Positions 7,434 to 15,591 of a stretch of 38,464 nucleotides of DNA are shown piece after piece. Numbering within the stretch: the stretch's first letter is position 1; the number at the start of each line of letters is the position of its first letter. Made by a program: the position numbers and the translations under genes. The notes beneath the pieces are model-generated. The model saw only the letters and a list, made by a program, of their open reading frames with translations, searched no databases and was not told where the DNA came from. Origin of the DNA: an uncultured Eubacteriales bacterium (GTDB lineage Bacteria; Bacillota; Clostridia; Oscillospirales; Butyricicoccaceae); contig CATJIY010000073.1 of assembly GCA_949740695.1 (NCBI GenBank), positions 1 to 38,464 of the forward strand. The letters are read 5' to 3'.

Positions 7434-8864
7434 TTAAATTTGCCGCCACAAAACATGGCCGGCGGCCATGGTCAACACTGGACGCGTGAGGCCGATCTCC
7501 TCCGATGGACAGGTAAAAATATCCTGATTGAGCACCAGCAGGTCGGCCTGATATCCGGGTTGAAACCGCCCAATTGAATCTTCTCCAAAATCCGTCCACG
7601 CGCTGCCGCTGGTATAAGCTTTTAAGCCCTCTTCCACCGTCATTGCCTCTCGAGAGGGCTTTACTTTTCCAGCACTGTCCACACTGGTACGGCAAACTAC
7701 TTTTTGCAATGCGCCAAAGGGGTCCATCCGGTCCATACCGCCAAAGCCTACTCGAACGCCCACCCGGGTCATGGTGCGATAGGCGCAGCAATTTTCCGGA
7801 TTAACTCCCGGATATCCCGCACTGGCCACCAGCTGCTCCTCCAGCTGGCCCGGAAACCCGATGACGCCCAATCCGTTCTTCCCCATCTCTCCCAGCTGCT
7901 CCGCCGAGGTTCCGCTAGCTCCCAAAAGAGTGAGCCGCCGGAAATTCTCTTCTGGCAGAGGCCTCTGACGCAAATACTCCAACAGCGCTTCCAGCTCTTT
8001 AGGATGATGAACAGGCACTATCAATTGTCCTCCCTGCCAAACCAATCGGGGCAACCGCTTCATGGTGGTTACCTGCCCGCCGAAGCTGGGCCATTGACGT
8101 AAAGGCTGGGGACCTTTTCCCCGGGTGGGGTTATTGGCCGGAGCCAAAAATTGTAGACGAGGCAGCAGCCGGTTTTCCCGATAGAGCTGCCGAAACACTG
8201 GCAGCGCCTGAAGTCTCAAACCGCATACCATATCGGCGCTCTGAACGGTAGTTAAACCCGTTTGGGCCGCCCGCTCCAGCCATTCTTTGCCCAGTTGCTT
8301 GATTCCACTTTGGGGTGGCGACGGAAGTACCGCCGCAATCATCCGGCAAGCCCGGCCAGAAAATTGTCCTGCCGGCCGCCCCGCTTCATCAAAATTGGTT
8401 TCCTGGGCAAAAGCCGCTGGAATCCCTTGCTTTTCTAACAATTCCAACCCTTTGGTATTTGCCCAAGCCCGCTGACGGCTAATATCCTCCAACACTAGCG
8501 GCGCAGAATTCCACGCTTGATCCAGCGCCTTTGGGGTCAGATCCTGCCCCGCCGACCGCCAATAGAGATGGGCCCCTTTTTTTGCTGCCCAAGGATGGGC
8601 GGTCATCCAGATCTGCACCGCCTCCTTCAGCCCATCTAAGCCATCGGGCAAGGGAGACGCCGCCGCGCCCAGGCACAGGCAAGCGTCAAACAAGCCCGGA
8701 ATTACCGTCCGTCCCTGACAACTAATAAAATCACAGCCACTCGCCAAAGGATACAGCTCTTCTTCCCGGCCTACCGCCGCTATCCGTCCCCGGCGAATTA
8801 CCATAGCGTCGGCAAAGCCGCCCTGCTCCTGCCAAATCTTTCCGTGAAATAAAAATGTGTCCAT
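7434..8864 (-). CDS. Amidohydrolase-fold protein, YtcJ-like, with altered metal site
   Basis: 476 aa, clearly of the YtcJ/Amidohydro_3 family by its frame: N-terminal VIRRGRIAAVG and GRTVIPGLFDA, a central QSADMVCGLRLQALPVFRQLYRENRLLPRLQF stretch, and C-terminal EEGLKAYTSGSAWTDFGEDSIGRFQPGYQADLLVL. However, the metal-binding motif normally DSHxH reads DACLC, so both histidines are cysteines (C62, C64). The usual RIEH strand reads TLLGASG and the late GSD block reads GGMDRMD. Catalysis of the normal type looks unlikely; it may bind metal through thiols, act on another substrate, or be a non-catalytic relative. AAGAGGTG precedes the ATG. It is monocistronic by spacing. Confidence 0.8.
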   Translation of the reverse strand: MDTFLFHGKIWQEQGGFADAMVIRRGRIAAVGREEELYPLASGCDFISCQGRTVIPGLFDACLCLGAAASPLPDGLDGLKEAVQIWMTAHPWAAKKGAHLYWRSAGQDLTPKALDQAWNSAPLVLEDISRQRAWANTKGLELLEKQGIPAAFAQETNFDEAGRPAGQFSGRACRMIAAVLPSPPQSGIKQLGKEWLERAAQTGLTTVQSADMVCGLRLQALPVFRQLYRENRLLPRLQFLAPANNPTRGKGPQPLRQWPSFGGQVTTMKRLPRLVWQGGQLIVPVHHPKELEALLEYLRQRPLPEENFRRLTLLGASGTSAEQLGEMGKNGLGVIGFPGQLEEQLVASAGYPGVNPENCCAYRTMTRVGVRVGFGGMDRMDPFGALQKVVCRTSVDSAGKVKPSREAMTVEEGLKAYTSGSAWTDFGEDSIGRFQPGYQADLLVLNQDIFTCPSEEIGLTRPVLTMAAGHVLWRQI

Positions 8865-9004
8865 ACCAACACCTCTTCCACCGATCCGCTGACCGGTCCG
8901 GTTCTCATGATGCTAGTATGGACAAGTTTTTAATTTTTTTACGGTCCTTTTGCCGATCTTGCAGCGAAAGCAAACCGGATTTCATCAGCCCGCCAGGGCA
9001 AAGG

Positions 9005-10033
9005 TCAGTTACCTTGGTTCCGGCGGCTAAGGTTCATCGTGCCATCCTGCATATTGTCGATGTTTTCCAGCGCTTTACCAGTGCCGTAAGCCACACAAGA
9101 AATCGCGTCGTCCGCCACCCGGGTAGAAATGCCGGTTTTGCTCTCAATCAATTTATCAAAGCCATACACCAAGCTTCCGCCGCCGGTCATCAAAATGCCG
9201 TTGTTTGCGATATCTCCTACCAATTCAGGGGCGGTGCGCTCCAAAACCGCATGAACCGCCTCGACAATTCGATCAGACACGTCTCCAAAAGCTTCCAGCA
9301 TTTCACTGGAGGTCACCGTAAACGTGCGGGGCAGGCCAGTCATCAGGCAGCGCCCCCGAACCTCCATCACTTTTTCTTCAGGGTAAGGATAGACGCAACC
9401 GATCGTCATTTTCATCTCTTCAGCAGTGCGCTCACCGATGAGCACATTATGCTTGCGGCGAATGTATTTCACTACCGCCTCGTCAAACTTATCTCCGGCA
9501 ATCTTAATAGATGTGCTCTCTACCACGCCGCCCAGAGAGATCACCGCGATGTCAGCGGTACCGCCGCCGATATCCACAATCATGGCGCCGTTGGGCTGTG
9601 CGATATCTACTCCCGCGCCAATGGCAGCGGCCACCGGCTCCTCAATCAGATAGACCCGGCGGGCGCCAGCCTGTTCTCCTGCGTCAATTACCGCCCGCTC
9701 CTCTACCTCAGTAATCACACTGGGAATACAGATCACCACATTGGGTTTAAACAACCGAAAGCCAAGCACCCGCTTAATAAAGTGCTTAATCATCTTCTCG
9801 GTCATTTCATAGTCAGAAATGACCCCTTCCCGCAATGGACGCACCGCAATAATATTGCCAGGCGTGCGCCCCAGCATGCTCTGGGCCTCCGAACCTATAG
9901 CCAAAGTTTTACCAGTATTTTTGTCGATAGCCACCACCGACGGTTCACAAAGCACGATTCCCTTGCCTTTTACAAATACCAGAATAGACGCTGTTCCCAA
10001 ATCTATGCCAATATCGCTTCCCGAAAATAACAT
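9005..10033 (-). CDS. mreB: Rod shape-determining protein, MreB/Mbl family
   Basis: 342 aa bacterial actin. Nucleotide-binding blocks are in order: phosphate 1 DIGIDLGTASILVFVKG (residues about 7-23), connect 1 region VVICIPSVITEVEERAV, phosphate 2 MIVDIGGGTADIAVISLGG, adenosine motif ILMTGGGSLVYGFDKLI. It polymerises under the membrane and directs lateral wall synthesis. Length is normal for the family. No mreC or mreD is adjacent, so it may be an Mbl/MreBH-type paralogue rather than the mreBCD-operon copy; the symbol is therefore provisional. It has its own promoter at 10104-10132 and a GGGGTGAT ribosome site. Confidence 0.9.
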   Translation of the reverse strand: MLFSGSDIGIDLGTASILVFVKGKGIVLCEPSVVAIDKNTGKTLAIGSEAQSMLGRTPGNIIAVRPLREGVISDYEMTEKMIKHFIKRVLGFRLFKPNVVICIPSVITEVEERAVIDAGEQAGARRVYLIEEPVAAAIGAGVDIAQPNGAMIVDIGGGTADIAVISLGGVVESTSIKIAGDKFDEAVVKYIRRKHNVLIGERTAEEMKMTIGCVYPYPEEKVMEVRGRCLMTGLPRTFTVTSSEMLEAFGDVSDRIVEAVHAVLERTAPELVGDIANNGILMTGGGSLVYGFDKLIESKTGISTRVADDAISCVAYGTGKALENIDNMQDGTMNLSRRNQGN

Positions 10034-10103
10034 ACTATCACCCCAAAATCATCTATATCGCCTTCAAAACCGCCTGTGCAAATCCAAAAGCGTCTTATTT
10101 ACT

Positions 10104-10132
10104 ATTATAGCCAAGGTTTTTTCCGAATTCAA
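10104..10132 (-). promoter_or_regulatory. Sigma-A promoter of the mreB-type gene
   Basis: On the minus strand TTGAAT (10127-10132), 17 bp, TATAAT (10104-10109), about 70 bp upstream of the start codon. It separates mreB transcription from the recD2-comF unit. Confidence 0.75.
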
Positions 10133-10161
10133 CCTTCTTGACAGAAATAATTCTCAAGAAT

Positions 10162-10818
10162 TTATGAAGTTTTCCCCGCTGCCGCCGCACACAAGCCCAC
10201 GACTTGCCGGGCGCCCGCCGATTTCAGTGTTTTCGCACAGGCCTCCAAGGTAGCGCCGGTAGTAAGAATATCGTCTATCAGCAAAACGACTTTGCCGTTC
10301 ACCCGTTCCGCAGGGCAAAATAACCGATACGCTCCGGCCACATTTTCCCGCCGCTGTTTAGCGTCTAAACCGTGCATGGTTTTGGTCTCCCGTACTTTTT
10401 CTAAAGCTTCTATACAGGGCAAATTTATCAGCTTTGCCAACTGGACCGCCAACAGCTGGGCCTGATTATATCCCCGGCTGCGCCGGGTGGCCCGGTTGGT
10501 AGGCACAAAAGTCACCAGGTCCGCCGGAACCTTAAGACTATTTTGATAAACATAAGCCATCACCTGGGCCAGCGGCCTGGCATAGCTCTGTTTTTCCTGA
10601 TATTTCAGACCATGGAGGGCCTGGCGCACCGGACCCTCGTACCAAAAGCCAGCGGCCGCCACATCAAAGGAATCTTCTCCGCCTATTCGGTTCGGAACCA
10701 AATTCCACTCCACCTGCTGGCAGCAAGCCTGACAAATGCCTGCCTCATTCGCCCCCAACGTCTGGCGGCACAGCATACATTTGGGCGGAAACAGTAGATT
10801 GAGCAACTTATCCTTCAT
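10162..10818 (-). CDS. comF: ComF family protein (phosphoribosyltransferase-like)
   Basis: 218 aa. An N-terminal double zinc-ribbon (CMLC near residue 14, then CQAC) is followed by a phosphoribosyltransferase domain with the PRPP-binding loop VVLLIDDILTTGATLEACAKTL near the C-terminus and the FVPTNRATRRSRGYNQAQLLA block. ComF acts with ComFA in DNA uptake/processing in naturally competent Gram-positives. Here it is coupled to recD2: the start codon lies 11 nt inside the end of recD2. No comFA is in the window, so a role in competence is not certain. Confidence 0.88.
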   Translation of the reverse strand: MKDKLLNLLFPPKCMLCRQTLGANEAGICQACCQQVEWNLVPNRIGGEDSFDVAAAGFWYEGPVRQALHGLKYQEKQSYARPLAQVMAYVYQNSLKVPADLVTFVPTNRATRRSRGYNQAQLLAVQLAKLINLPCIEALEKVRETKTMHGLDAKQRRENVAGAYRLFCPAERVNGKVVLLIDDILTTGATLEACAKTLKSAGARQVVGLCAAAAGKTS

Positions 10819-13024
10819 GTGCGCACAGCTCCCTCAACCGGCTTTTCAGCCCGCTGTACCGCCGGCCGGCATTGGCGCAGCCCACCATCTGAGCCACCAT
10901 ATCTTCCCGCCCCACCATTACCAGCAGACGCTTTGCCCGAGTGACAGCGGTATAAAGCAAATTGCGGCTGAGCAACCGCTGAGGCGCGGAAAACACTGGA
11001 ATAATCACTGCGGCATATTCGCTGCCCTGGGATTTGTGGGCGGTGATGGCATATGCGTGCTCCAGCTCAGTTAAATCATCAAACGCATAGTCAGCCTCCC
11101 GATCGTCAAACCGGACAATCAAGATGCGGGCGTTTCGGTCCAATAAAACAATCTCTCCAGTATCCCCGTTATAGACCCCCGTGCCGGTCTCTGGCGGATC
11201 AATCCGTTTCCAGATTCGGTTATAATTATTACGAATCTGCATCACCCGGTCTCCGCTACGAAAAATGACCTCTCCCAACTTAACCTCCCCTTTTTGCGCC
11301 GAAGGGGGATTCAGGGCCTCTTGAAGTAATCGGTTCAGGCTTTCCGTACCGCACACCCCCTGGCGCGAAGGGCAAATCACCTGAATTTCTCCTTGGGGAA
11401 TACCAAAATGCCCCGGGATACGCCGGGTCATCAAAGATACTACATTGTCTACCGTACTCTCTCCACTACGGCAAACTGAAAAGTAAAAATCCCGGTCGTT
11501 TTTCCGCATCTGGGGCAACTCCCCGCGGTTAAAACTGTGGGCGTTCAAAATGATATCGCTGTTTTGCGCTTGCCGGAAAATTTCGGTGAGCCGCACTCGC
11601 GGCAACGCCTCCACGCCCAGCAGATCGGCAAAAAAGCTTCCCGCCCCCACTGGCGGCAACTGGTCGGCGTCCCCCACCAATACCAGCCGGCAATGGGGGG
11701 ACAACGCCTCTAACAAAGCGGCCGCCAAGGAAAGCTCCAGCATAGAAGCCTCGTCCACAATAATTACGTCTCCTTGAAGCGGATTAGTTTGATTGCGTTG
11801 AAAACGCATGCGGTCGGCCCAATCAAAGGCTGGTTCCAATAGGCGGTGAACAGTCTTGGCCTCCTTTCCACACAGCTGTGTCATCCGCTTAGCTGCCCGG
11901 CCGGTAGGCGCTGCCAACAATACGTTTAGTCCATACTGTTGGAGCAGAGCGATCATAGTCATCAACGCGGTGGTCTTTCCGGTGCCCGGTCCACCGGTAA
12001 TCAGAGAAATAGCCGAAACAAAGGGTAAACAGATGGCCTCCCGCTGTTTTGCGGCGTATTCCATTCCCTCTCGTGCCTCCTGCCGGGAAAGATTCTGTTC
12101 CAAATCCATGGGCGGTCGTAGCGCCATGCCATATAGCCGAAAAACCTCTCTGGCTACAAAGGTTTCCTGCTGCCAAATATAAGCTAAATAAAGCACCGCC
12201 ATTCCCCGGTATTGGTCTTCCACCACTTTTTCCTGTTCCAGCAAACGATCTAGGTGAGGCTGCAACCCTTCCTCCTGCCAGCCCAGCAGCCGGGCAGAAG
12301 TAGCCAGCAGCTTGTCCTTGGGTAAAAAAGTATGTCCCGCTTGAAGATTAAAGGTCAATACATAGAGCAGGCCAGCTTCCAGCCGTAGCTGGCTATCCTC
12401 TGGCAGCCCCAAGCTGGCGGCCAGATCATCCGCCCGGCTGAATTCCAGCAAAAAAGGCTCTTCACACAGCAGATAAGGGTTACGCTCCACCGCTTCCGCT
12501 GCCCGGTCTCCATACGCCGCTGTCAACCCGGAAGCAAAATGAGCGGGCAGATTGTTTGCCACCAAAAATTCCAGCAGCACCCGCATAGCGTTCAGCCGGA
12601 GAAACTCCTCCTGAATGGCGCGAGCCTTTTCCTTAGTAACGCCCCGAATTTCAGCCAGCTTGTTTGGCGATCCTGCCAGCACATCAAAGGTCTCTCTCCC
12701 GAACCGGTCCACAATCAACCGGGCGGTTTTCGGGCCGATCCCTTTTACCGTTCGGGAGGCCAGATAGGCATAAATCCCCGCCGTATCCGAGGGCATCTCT
12801 CGCAGATAGCTCTCCACCGTAAACTGAGGACCATGCTGAGGATGAACCCCATAGCTACCGGTAGCGGAAATATGTTCCCCCGCGCCCAAAAAAGGCATAA
12901 CGCCTACGATGGTAATTTCTCCACCGTCATCCAGGGCCGCCCGAGCCACCGTATAGCCGTTTTCATCGTTTTTAAAGATGATGGATTCGATCATCCCTTC
13001 CAGAGTATCCTTCTGCCCTTCCAT
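10808..13024 (-). CDS. recD2: ATP-dependent RecD2-like DNA helicase
   Basis: 738 aa SF1B 5'-3' helicase of the RecD2 type (RecD-like, not in a RecBCD complex). The N-terminal OB and HhH region (RTVKGIGPKTARLIVDRFG and LAEIRGVTKEKARAI) is followed by Walker A GGPGTGKTT, motif II VIVDEASML, VLVGDADQLPPVG (motif III), LTEIFRQ (motif IV), and AYAITAHKSQGSEY plus LLYTAVTRAKRLL (motifs V and VI). It unwinds duplex in recombination and repair. The ribosome site is a G-rich AGAAGGGGG block. Length is typical. It is the first gene of a recD2-comF unit. Confidence 0.93.
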   Translation of the reverse strand: MEGQKDTLEGMIESIIFKNDENGYTVARAALDDGGEITIVGVMPFLGAGEHISATGSYGVHPQHGPQFTVESYLREMPSDTAGIYAYLASRTVKGIGPKTARLIVDRFGRETFDVLAGSPNKLAEIRGVTKEKARAIQEEFLRLNAMRVLLEFLVANNLPAHFASGLTAAYGDRAAEAVERNPYLLCEEPFLLEFSRADDLAASLGLPEDSQLRLEAGLLYVLTFNLQAGHTFLPKDKLLATSARLLGWQEEGLQPHLDRLLEQEKVVEDQYRGMAVLYLAYIWQQETFVAREVFRLYGMALRPPMDLEQNLSRQEAREGMEYAAKQREAICLPFVSAISLITGGPGTGKTTALMTMIALLQQYGLNVLLAAPTGRAAKRMTQLCGKEAKTVHRLLEPAFDWADRMRFQRNQTNPLQGDVIIVDEASMLELSLAAALLEALSPHCRLVLVGDADQLPPVGAGSFFADLLGVEALPRVRLTEIFRQAQNSDIILNAHSFNRGELPQMRKNDRDFYFSVCRSGESTVDNVVSLMTRRIPGHFGIPQGEIQVICPSRQGVCGTESLNRLLQEALNPPSAQKGEVKLGEVIFRSGDRVMQIRNNYNRIWKRIDPPETGTGVYNGDTGEIVLLDRNARILIVRFDDREADYAFDDLTELEHAYAITAHKSQGSEYAAVIIPVFSAPQRLLSRNLLYTAVTRAKRLLVMVGREDMVAQMVGCANAGRRYSGLKSRLRELCAHEG

Positions 13025-13099
13025 ACCCCCGCCCCCTTCTCTGTCTCTTAAAATTGATATTCAAATCGGGGATTTCCAATTTTTATCCAACGCCGCCGG

Positions 13100-13738
13100 T
13101 CAATCCTCCGGCGAAAGAATCAGTACGTCGGCGCAAAAGGAGATGGGAATACCATCCACATGGTATTGGGGCAGGGCTGCCTCCAGCTCGTCCCGCACCA
13201 GATAAAACTCTTCGTCGTCCCATTCTTCCTCATACGCCTCCCGGCAGGCCTCCAGCCCCGCCCGGTTAGGGAAAGCCACATCCCCCAGGATCACCACGCC
13301 CTCGGGCATCAGCAGTCCTTTCAACTGAACCAGCAAGGTTTGCTGCTCCTCTGGGGTAAGATGATGGATGGCATAGACCAAGATAATGCAGTCAAACGTC
13401 CGCCCGGCCAGCTTTTCCGGAACATCCCGCAGATCGCATTGCAAATACTGGGCTTGGGGGGCCTTTTTTCTGGCGGTCTCCAGCATATTTTGTGAAAAAT
13501 CCACCGCCGTCACCGGATGCCCAGCCTGGGTGATTCGGGCAGTCATGGTTCCGGTGCCGCAGCCCAGCTCCAGCACCGAACAACCCTCCCGAGCGTGAAT
13601 CAGCTCAAAAATTTGCCTGTGCAATTGGGCATAACCAGCAAAAGGATATTCCCCAGCTTGATCGCAAGTCAACACATCTGCATCGTAATCAGCCTCCCAA
13701 GTGTCAAACCCCTGGGCATTCATCGCCTGTTCCTTCAT
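13100..13738 (-). CDS. Class I SAM-dependent methyltransferase
   Basis: 212 aa with a Rossmann-fold methyltransferase domain: motif I VLELGCGTGTMTARI, motif II VTAVDFSQNML, acidic loop LQCDLRDV and motif post-IV IILVYAIHHLTPEEQQ. It resembles small-molecule or YjhP/UbiE-like methyltransferases; the substrate cannot be told. The start at 13738 overlaps the S66 peptidase stop by 4 nt (ATGA), and a GGAG sits 8 nt upstream. A second in-frame ATG at 13723 also has a GAAGGAAC site. It is the last gene of a three-gene overlapping operon. Confidence 0.85.
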   Translation of the reverse strand: MKEQAMNAQGFDTWEADYDADVLTCDQAGEYPFAGYAQLHRQIFELIHAREGCSVLELGCGTGTMTARITQAGHPVTAVDFSQNMLETARKKAPQAQYLQCDLRDVPEKLAGRTFDCIILVYAIHHLTPEEQQTLLVQLKGLLMPEGVVILGDVAFPNRAGLEACREAYEEEWDDEEFYLVRDELEAALPQYHVDGIPISFCADVLILSPED

Positions 13739-14724
13739 TCTCTTAACTCCATTTCCAATACGGCCCGGCCTTTTTCCACCGCCACCCAGCCAATGGCGCC
13801 GTTCATCAGGGTAAAGGCCGGCTTTACGTGTCCAATATCACATTCCAACGCCAGCGGAACCTGCCCCAGCGCCCGCCGGATCGCATCCTCATAGGTCAAA
13901 AGGCTCCCGCCAGGAAACATGACCCGGCCAAAAAGAAACCCGCTGGCATGACGGAACCATCCCGCCTGTTTCATGCTCCACAAACTGTAAAAGACCTGTT
14001 CGGCAGTCATGGCAAAAATATCAAAATACCACAAGACGCCGTCAGCGGCATATTTTTCATCAAAAGCGGAAACAGGAGCATATTCCGTACCTCGGAGGCA
14101 ATCCAGTACATCCAGGCATCCCCCCAGCAGCCGTCCAGCAGCGGCAAAGTTCCCGTTAGGAGTCCGCCAATGGGCGGGGCGAGTCAGCCGGTAGCTTCCG
14201 TCATTTCCCGGCGCTTCCTCCGCCGGCTGATACCGTTCAAATCCCCGCTGCACCGGCAGCTGGCCGGAAAGGACAGACAGACTATTTTCCAAGGCGGGAT
14301 GGAGGATATCCATATCATAGCCCCCGGCGTTAGGACCATATAAGGTAGCTATATCCAGTCGAGTCGTAATGGGGAACAACAAACCGGTGGGATCGGAATA
14401 TCCCTGATACCATTTGGGATTACGGCCAATGACTTCCCAATCCACATAGGGCAGCATCTCCACCAGAAAATCTCCGCCCCCGGCGCACAGCACTGCTTTT
14501 ACCGACTGGTCCCGGGACAGCTGGGCCAACTCCTCCGCCCGCTGCAAGCCAGGAGAAGAGGGCATCAAGCCGGTTCGGACGTTGCGGGTTTCTACCGTGC
14601 GCCACCGGCGGTTCAGATGGGTCAACGACCGGAGATATCCCCCCATATGGCCGACGTCCACACCGGCGGAAGGGGCAGTGATACCTACGGCGTCTCCTAT
14701 TTGTAAAAATGCGGGATAGATCAT
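13735..14724 (-). CDS. S66 peptidase (LD-carboxypeptidase / MccF) homologue
   Basis: 329 aa protein of the S66 fold that includes LdcA (murein L,D-carboxypeptidase) and MccF (microcin C immunity). The line VLCAGGGDFLVEMLPYVDWEVI followed by NPKWYQGYSDPTGLL, then LYGPNAGG, GGCLDVLDCLRGTEY and ECDIGHVKPAF gives the family fold; the last holds the usual His. The classical nucleophile motif GG-x-x-S is absent: the residue expected to be Ser reads as a hydrophobic position, and the usual Glu region reads WYFDIFAM. It belongs to a divergent clostridial subgroup whose activity I cannot name. It is coupled at both ends by 4-nt overlaps. Confidence 0.8.
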   Translation of the reverse strand: MIYPAFLQIGDAVGITAPSAGVDVGHMGGYLRSLTHLNRRWRTVETRNVRTGLMPSSPGLQRAEELAQLSRDQSVKAVLCAGGGDFLVEMLPYVDWEVIGRNPKWYQGYSDPTGLLFPITTRLDIATLYGPNAGGYDMDILHPALENSLSVLSGQLPVQRGFERYQPAEEAPGNDGSYRLTRPAHWRTPNGNFAAAGRLLGGCLDVLDCLRGTEYAPVSAFDEKYAADGVLWYFDIFAMTAEQVFYSLWSMKQAGWFRHASGFLFGRVMFPGGSLLTYEDAIRRALGQVPLALECDIGHVKPAFTLMNGAIGWVAVEKGRAVLEMELRE

Positions 14725-15245
14725 ATCTGCGCTCCTCTTTCTATGTTTTCAACCAATTTTCGGACCTGCCAGGGGCGCGTGAAGCGTATCAGCTTTTCCG
14801 GGTATTGCCGGGCCAACCGGCTAAACAGGGCTTTTTTCTCCTTTGTGCGCCCCCGCCAAAGAACCCAGGTCAAAAACTCCCAATCCAACTTTTCTAAGCA
14901 GCCCTCGGTCATATCCGGCCGGGACTTCCCCCGATACTGCCATTGCCGCCGAATCACCCGCGGCAGGCACACCCGCCGGGGAAAATCCAGCAGAAAAATT
15001 CGGTCGGCTTCCGCCATTCGCCGGTTATAAGCCAGCTGGGAATAATTTCCGTCAATCACCCAGCTGGAGTGCCCGTCCAAAAACGCCTCCTCGTCAGTCC
15101 TTTGCTCAGACAGCGGCCGCACCTGCCAACCGGGCAAAAACCGCAAAGTATCTAAATGAAGCACCGGAAGGTCTTTTTCTTCCCCCAGCCGCCGGGCCAG
15201 AGTGGACTTTCCGCTACCACTGTAACCGATGATAGCGATTTTCAT
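14721..15245 (-). CDS. P-loop nucleotide kinase-like protein (FlaR/topology-modulation type)
   Basis: 174 aa. The N-terminal P-loop is IIGYSGSGKSTLARRLG, followed by HLDTLRFLPGWQ and a WVIDGNYSQLAYNRRM block characteristic of the adenylate-kinase-like family often annotated as DNA topology modulation protein FlaR. The C-terminal half has FLLDFPRRVCLPRVIRRQWQYRGKSRPDM, with arginines fit for a lid. The true substrate is unknown; that annotation is historical and weak. A GGAAAGGAA ribosome site precedes the ATG. It leads a three-gene operon joined by ATGA overlaps and lies about 125 bp downstream of the candidate small RNA on the same strand. Confidence 0.8.
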   Translation of the reverse strand: MKIAIIGYSGSGKSTLARRLGEEKDLPVLHLDTLRFLPGWQVRPLSEQRTDEEAFLDGHSSWVIDGNYSQLAYNRRMAEADRIFLLDFPRRVCLPRVIRRQWQYRGKSRPDMTEGCLEKLDWEFLTWVLWRGRTKEKKALFSRLARQYPEKLIRFTRPWQVRKLVENIERGAQI

Positions 15246-15333
15246 AATTGGATTCCTTTCCGAATCTTTGTTCGTCGTCTAAATTTAGCAAAACCAAAAA
15301 TTTTGCCGGGTGCTTCCCGTGCCTACAAAGCTC

Positions 15334-15362
15334 TTGCAAACTCGCCCCAAGATTGGTATAAT
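15334..15362 (+). promoter_or_regulatory. Near-consensus plus-strand sigma-A promoter
   Basis: TTGCAA (15334-15339), 17 bp, TATAAT (15357-15362). It fires toward the 183-aa unknown gene at 15658 but leaves a leader of nearly 290 nt with two terminator-like hairpins. It runs head-on into the minus-strand promoter at 15472-15501. Confidence 0.75.
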
Positions 15363-15370
15363 AAATGTCG

Positions 15371-15465
15371 AAAAACAAAAATGCGGCAGCTTCCGAGTGT
15401 TGGCCCACCCGGAAGCCTGCGCAGGTGATGTAGCCGCCTACACAACGGCCAACCGGCCGCACCGC
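15371..15465 (-). ncRNA. Candidate structured small RNA with pseudoknot (family not recognised)
   Basis: Minus-strand RNA of about 95 nt. P1 is TGCGGC (15456-15461) with GCCGCA (15382-15387), and P1 runs straight into TTTTTGTTTTT (15371-15381), as in an intrinsic terminator. Inside P1 there is a GUGUAG/CUACAU hairpin (15438-15443 with 15428-15433) and an 11-bp hairpin (15406-15416 with 15389-15399). The 6-nt loop of that hairpin, GGCCAA, is complementary to UUGGCC beside P1 (15447-15452), giving a pseudoknot. Two stem positions are G-U on this strand but A-C on the other, favouring minus-strand transcription. A TTTACA-N18-TATAAT promoter sits just upstream. It is not a clear SRP, 6S, T-box or named riboswitch. 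It could be free-standing or an attenuator of the kinase operon. Confidence 0.55.
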
Positions 15466-15471
15466 ACGATT

Positions 15472-15501
15472 ATTATACGCTATTTTTGCCTTTCTTGTAA
15501 A
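15472..15501 (-). promoter_or_regulatory. Sigma-A promoter of the minus-strand small RNA
   Basis: On the minus strand TTTACA (15496-15501), 18 bp, TATAAT (15472-15477). The expected start is near 15465, just ahead of the P1 stem of the candidate RNA. Confidence 0.65.
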
Positions 15502-15509
15502 GGCTTTTG
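15488..15509 (+). terminator. Weak terminator-like hairpin in the plus-strand leader
   Basis: GCCTTT (15488-15493) pairs with AAAGGC (15499-15504) over a 5-nt loop and is followed by TTTTGT. It has only six pairs and a short T-run. Part of it overlaps the -35 of the opposing promoter. Confidence 0.4.
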
Positions 15510-15552
15510 TGCGCTACTTTCGTGTCTGTGTTGCATGAGAACGACCTTCTTA

Positions 15553-15591
15553 CGCTGTGTGGGGAAACTTCCTGCACGGCGTTTTTGTTTT
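15553..15591 (+). terminator. Intrinsic terminator/attenuator in the leader of the unknown gene
   Basis: CGCTGTG (15553-15559) pairs with CACGGCG (15575-15581) with an inner GGGG/TTCC helix, followed directly by TTTTTGTTTTT. It lies 67 bp before the start codon at 15658 and would stop most transcripts from the 15334-15362 promoter unless antitermination occurs. Confidence 0.6.

Noticed and set aside
8855..10030. 391-codon open frame on the plus strand
   Set aside because: It is fully antisense to mreB, has no ribosome site and a composition (His/Arg-rich) typical of a reverse-strand shadow. The mreB frame is certain.
15371..15465. SRP RNA (small type), 6S RNA or T-box
   Set aside because: No GGAA-type apical SRP loop with GGAAGGAGCAGC block, no 6S central bubble between paired ends, and no T-box GGGTGGNACCGCG sequence. 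The element is kept as an unnamed RNA.
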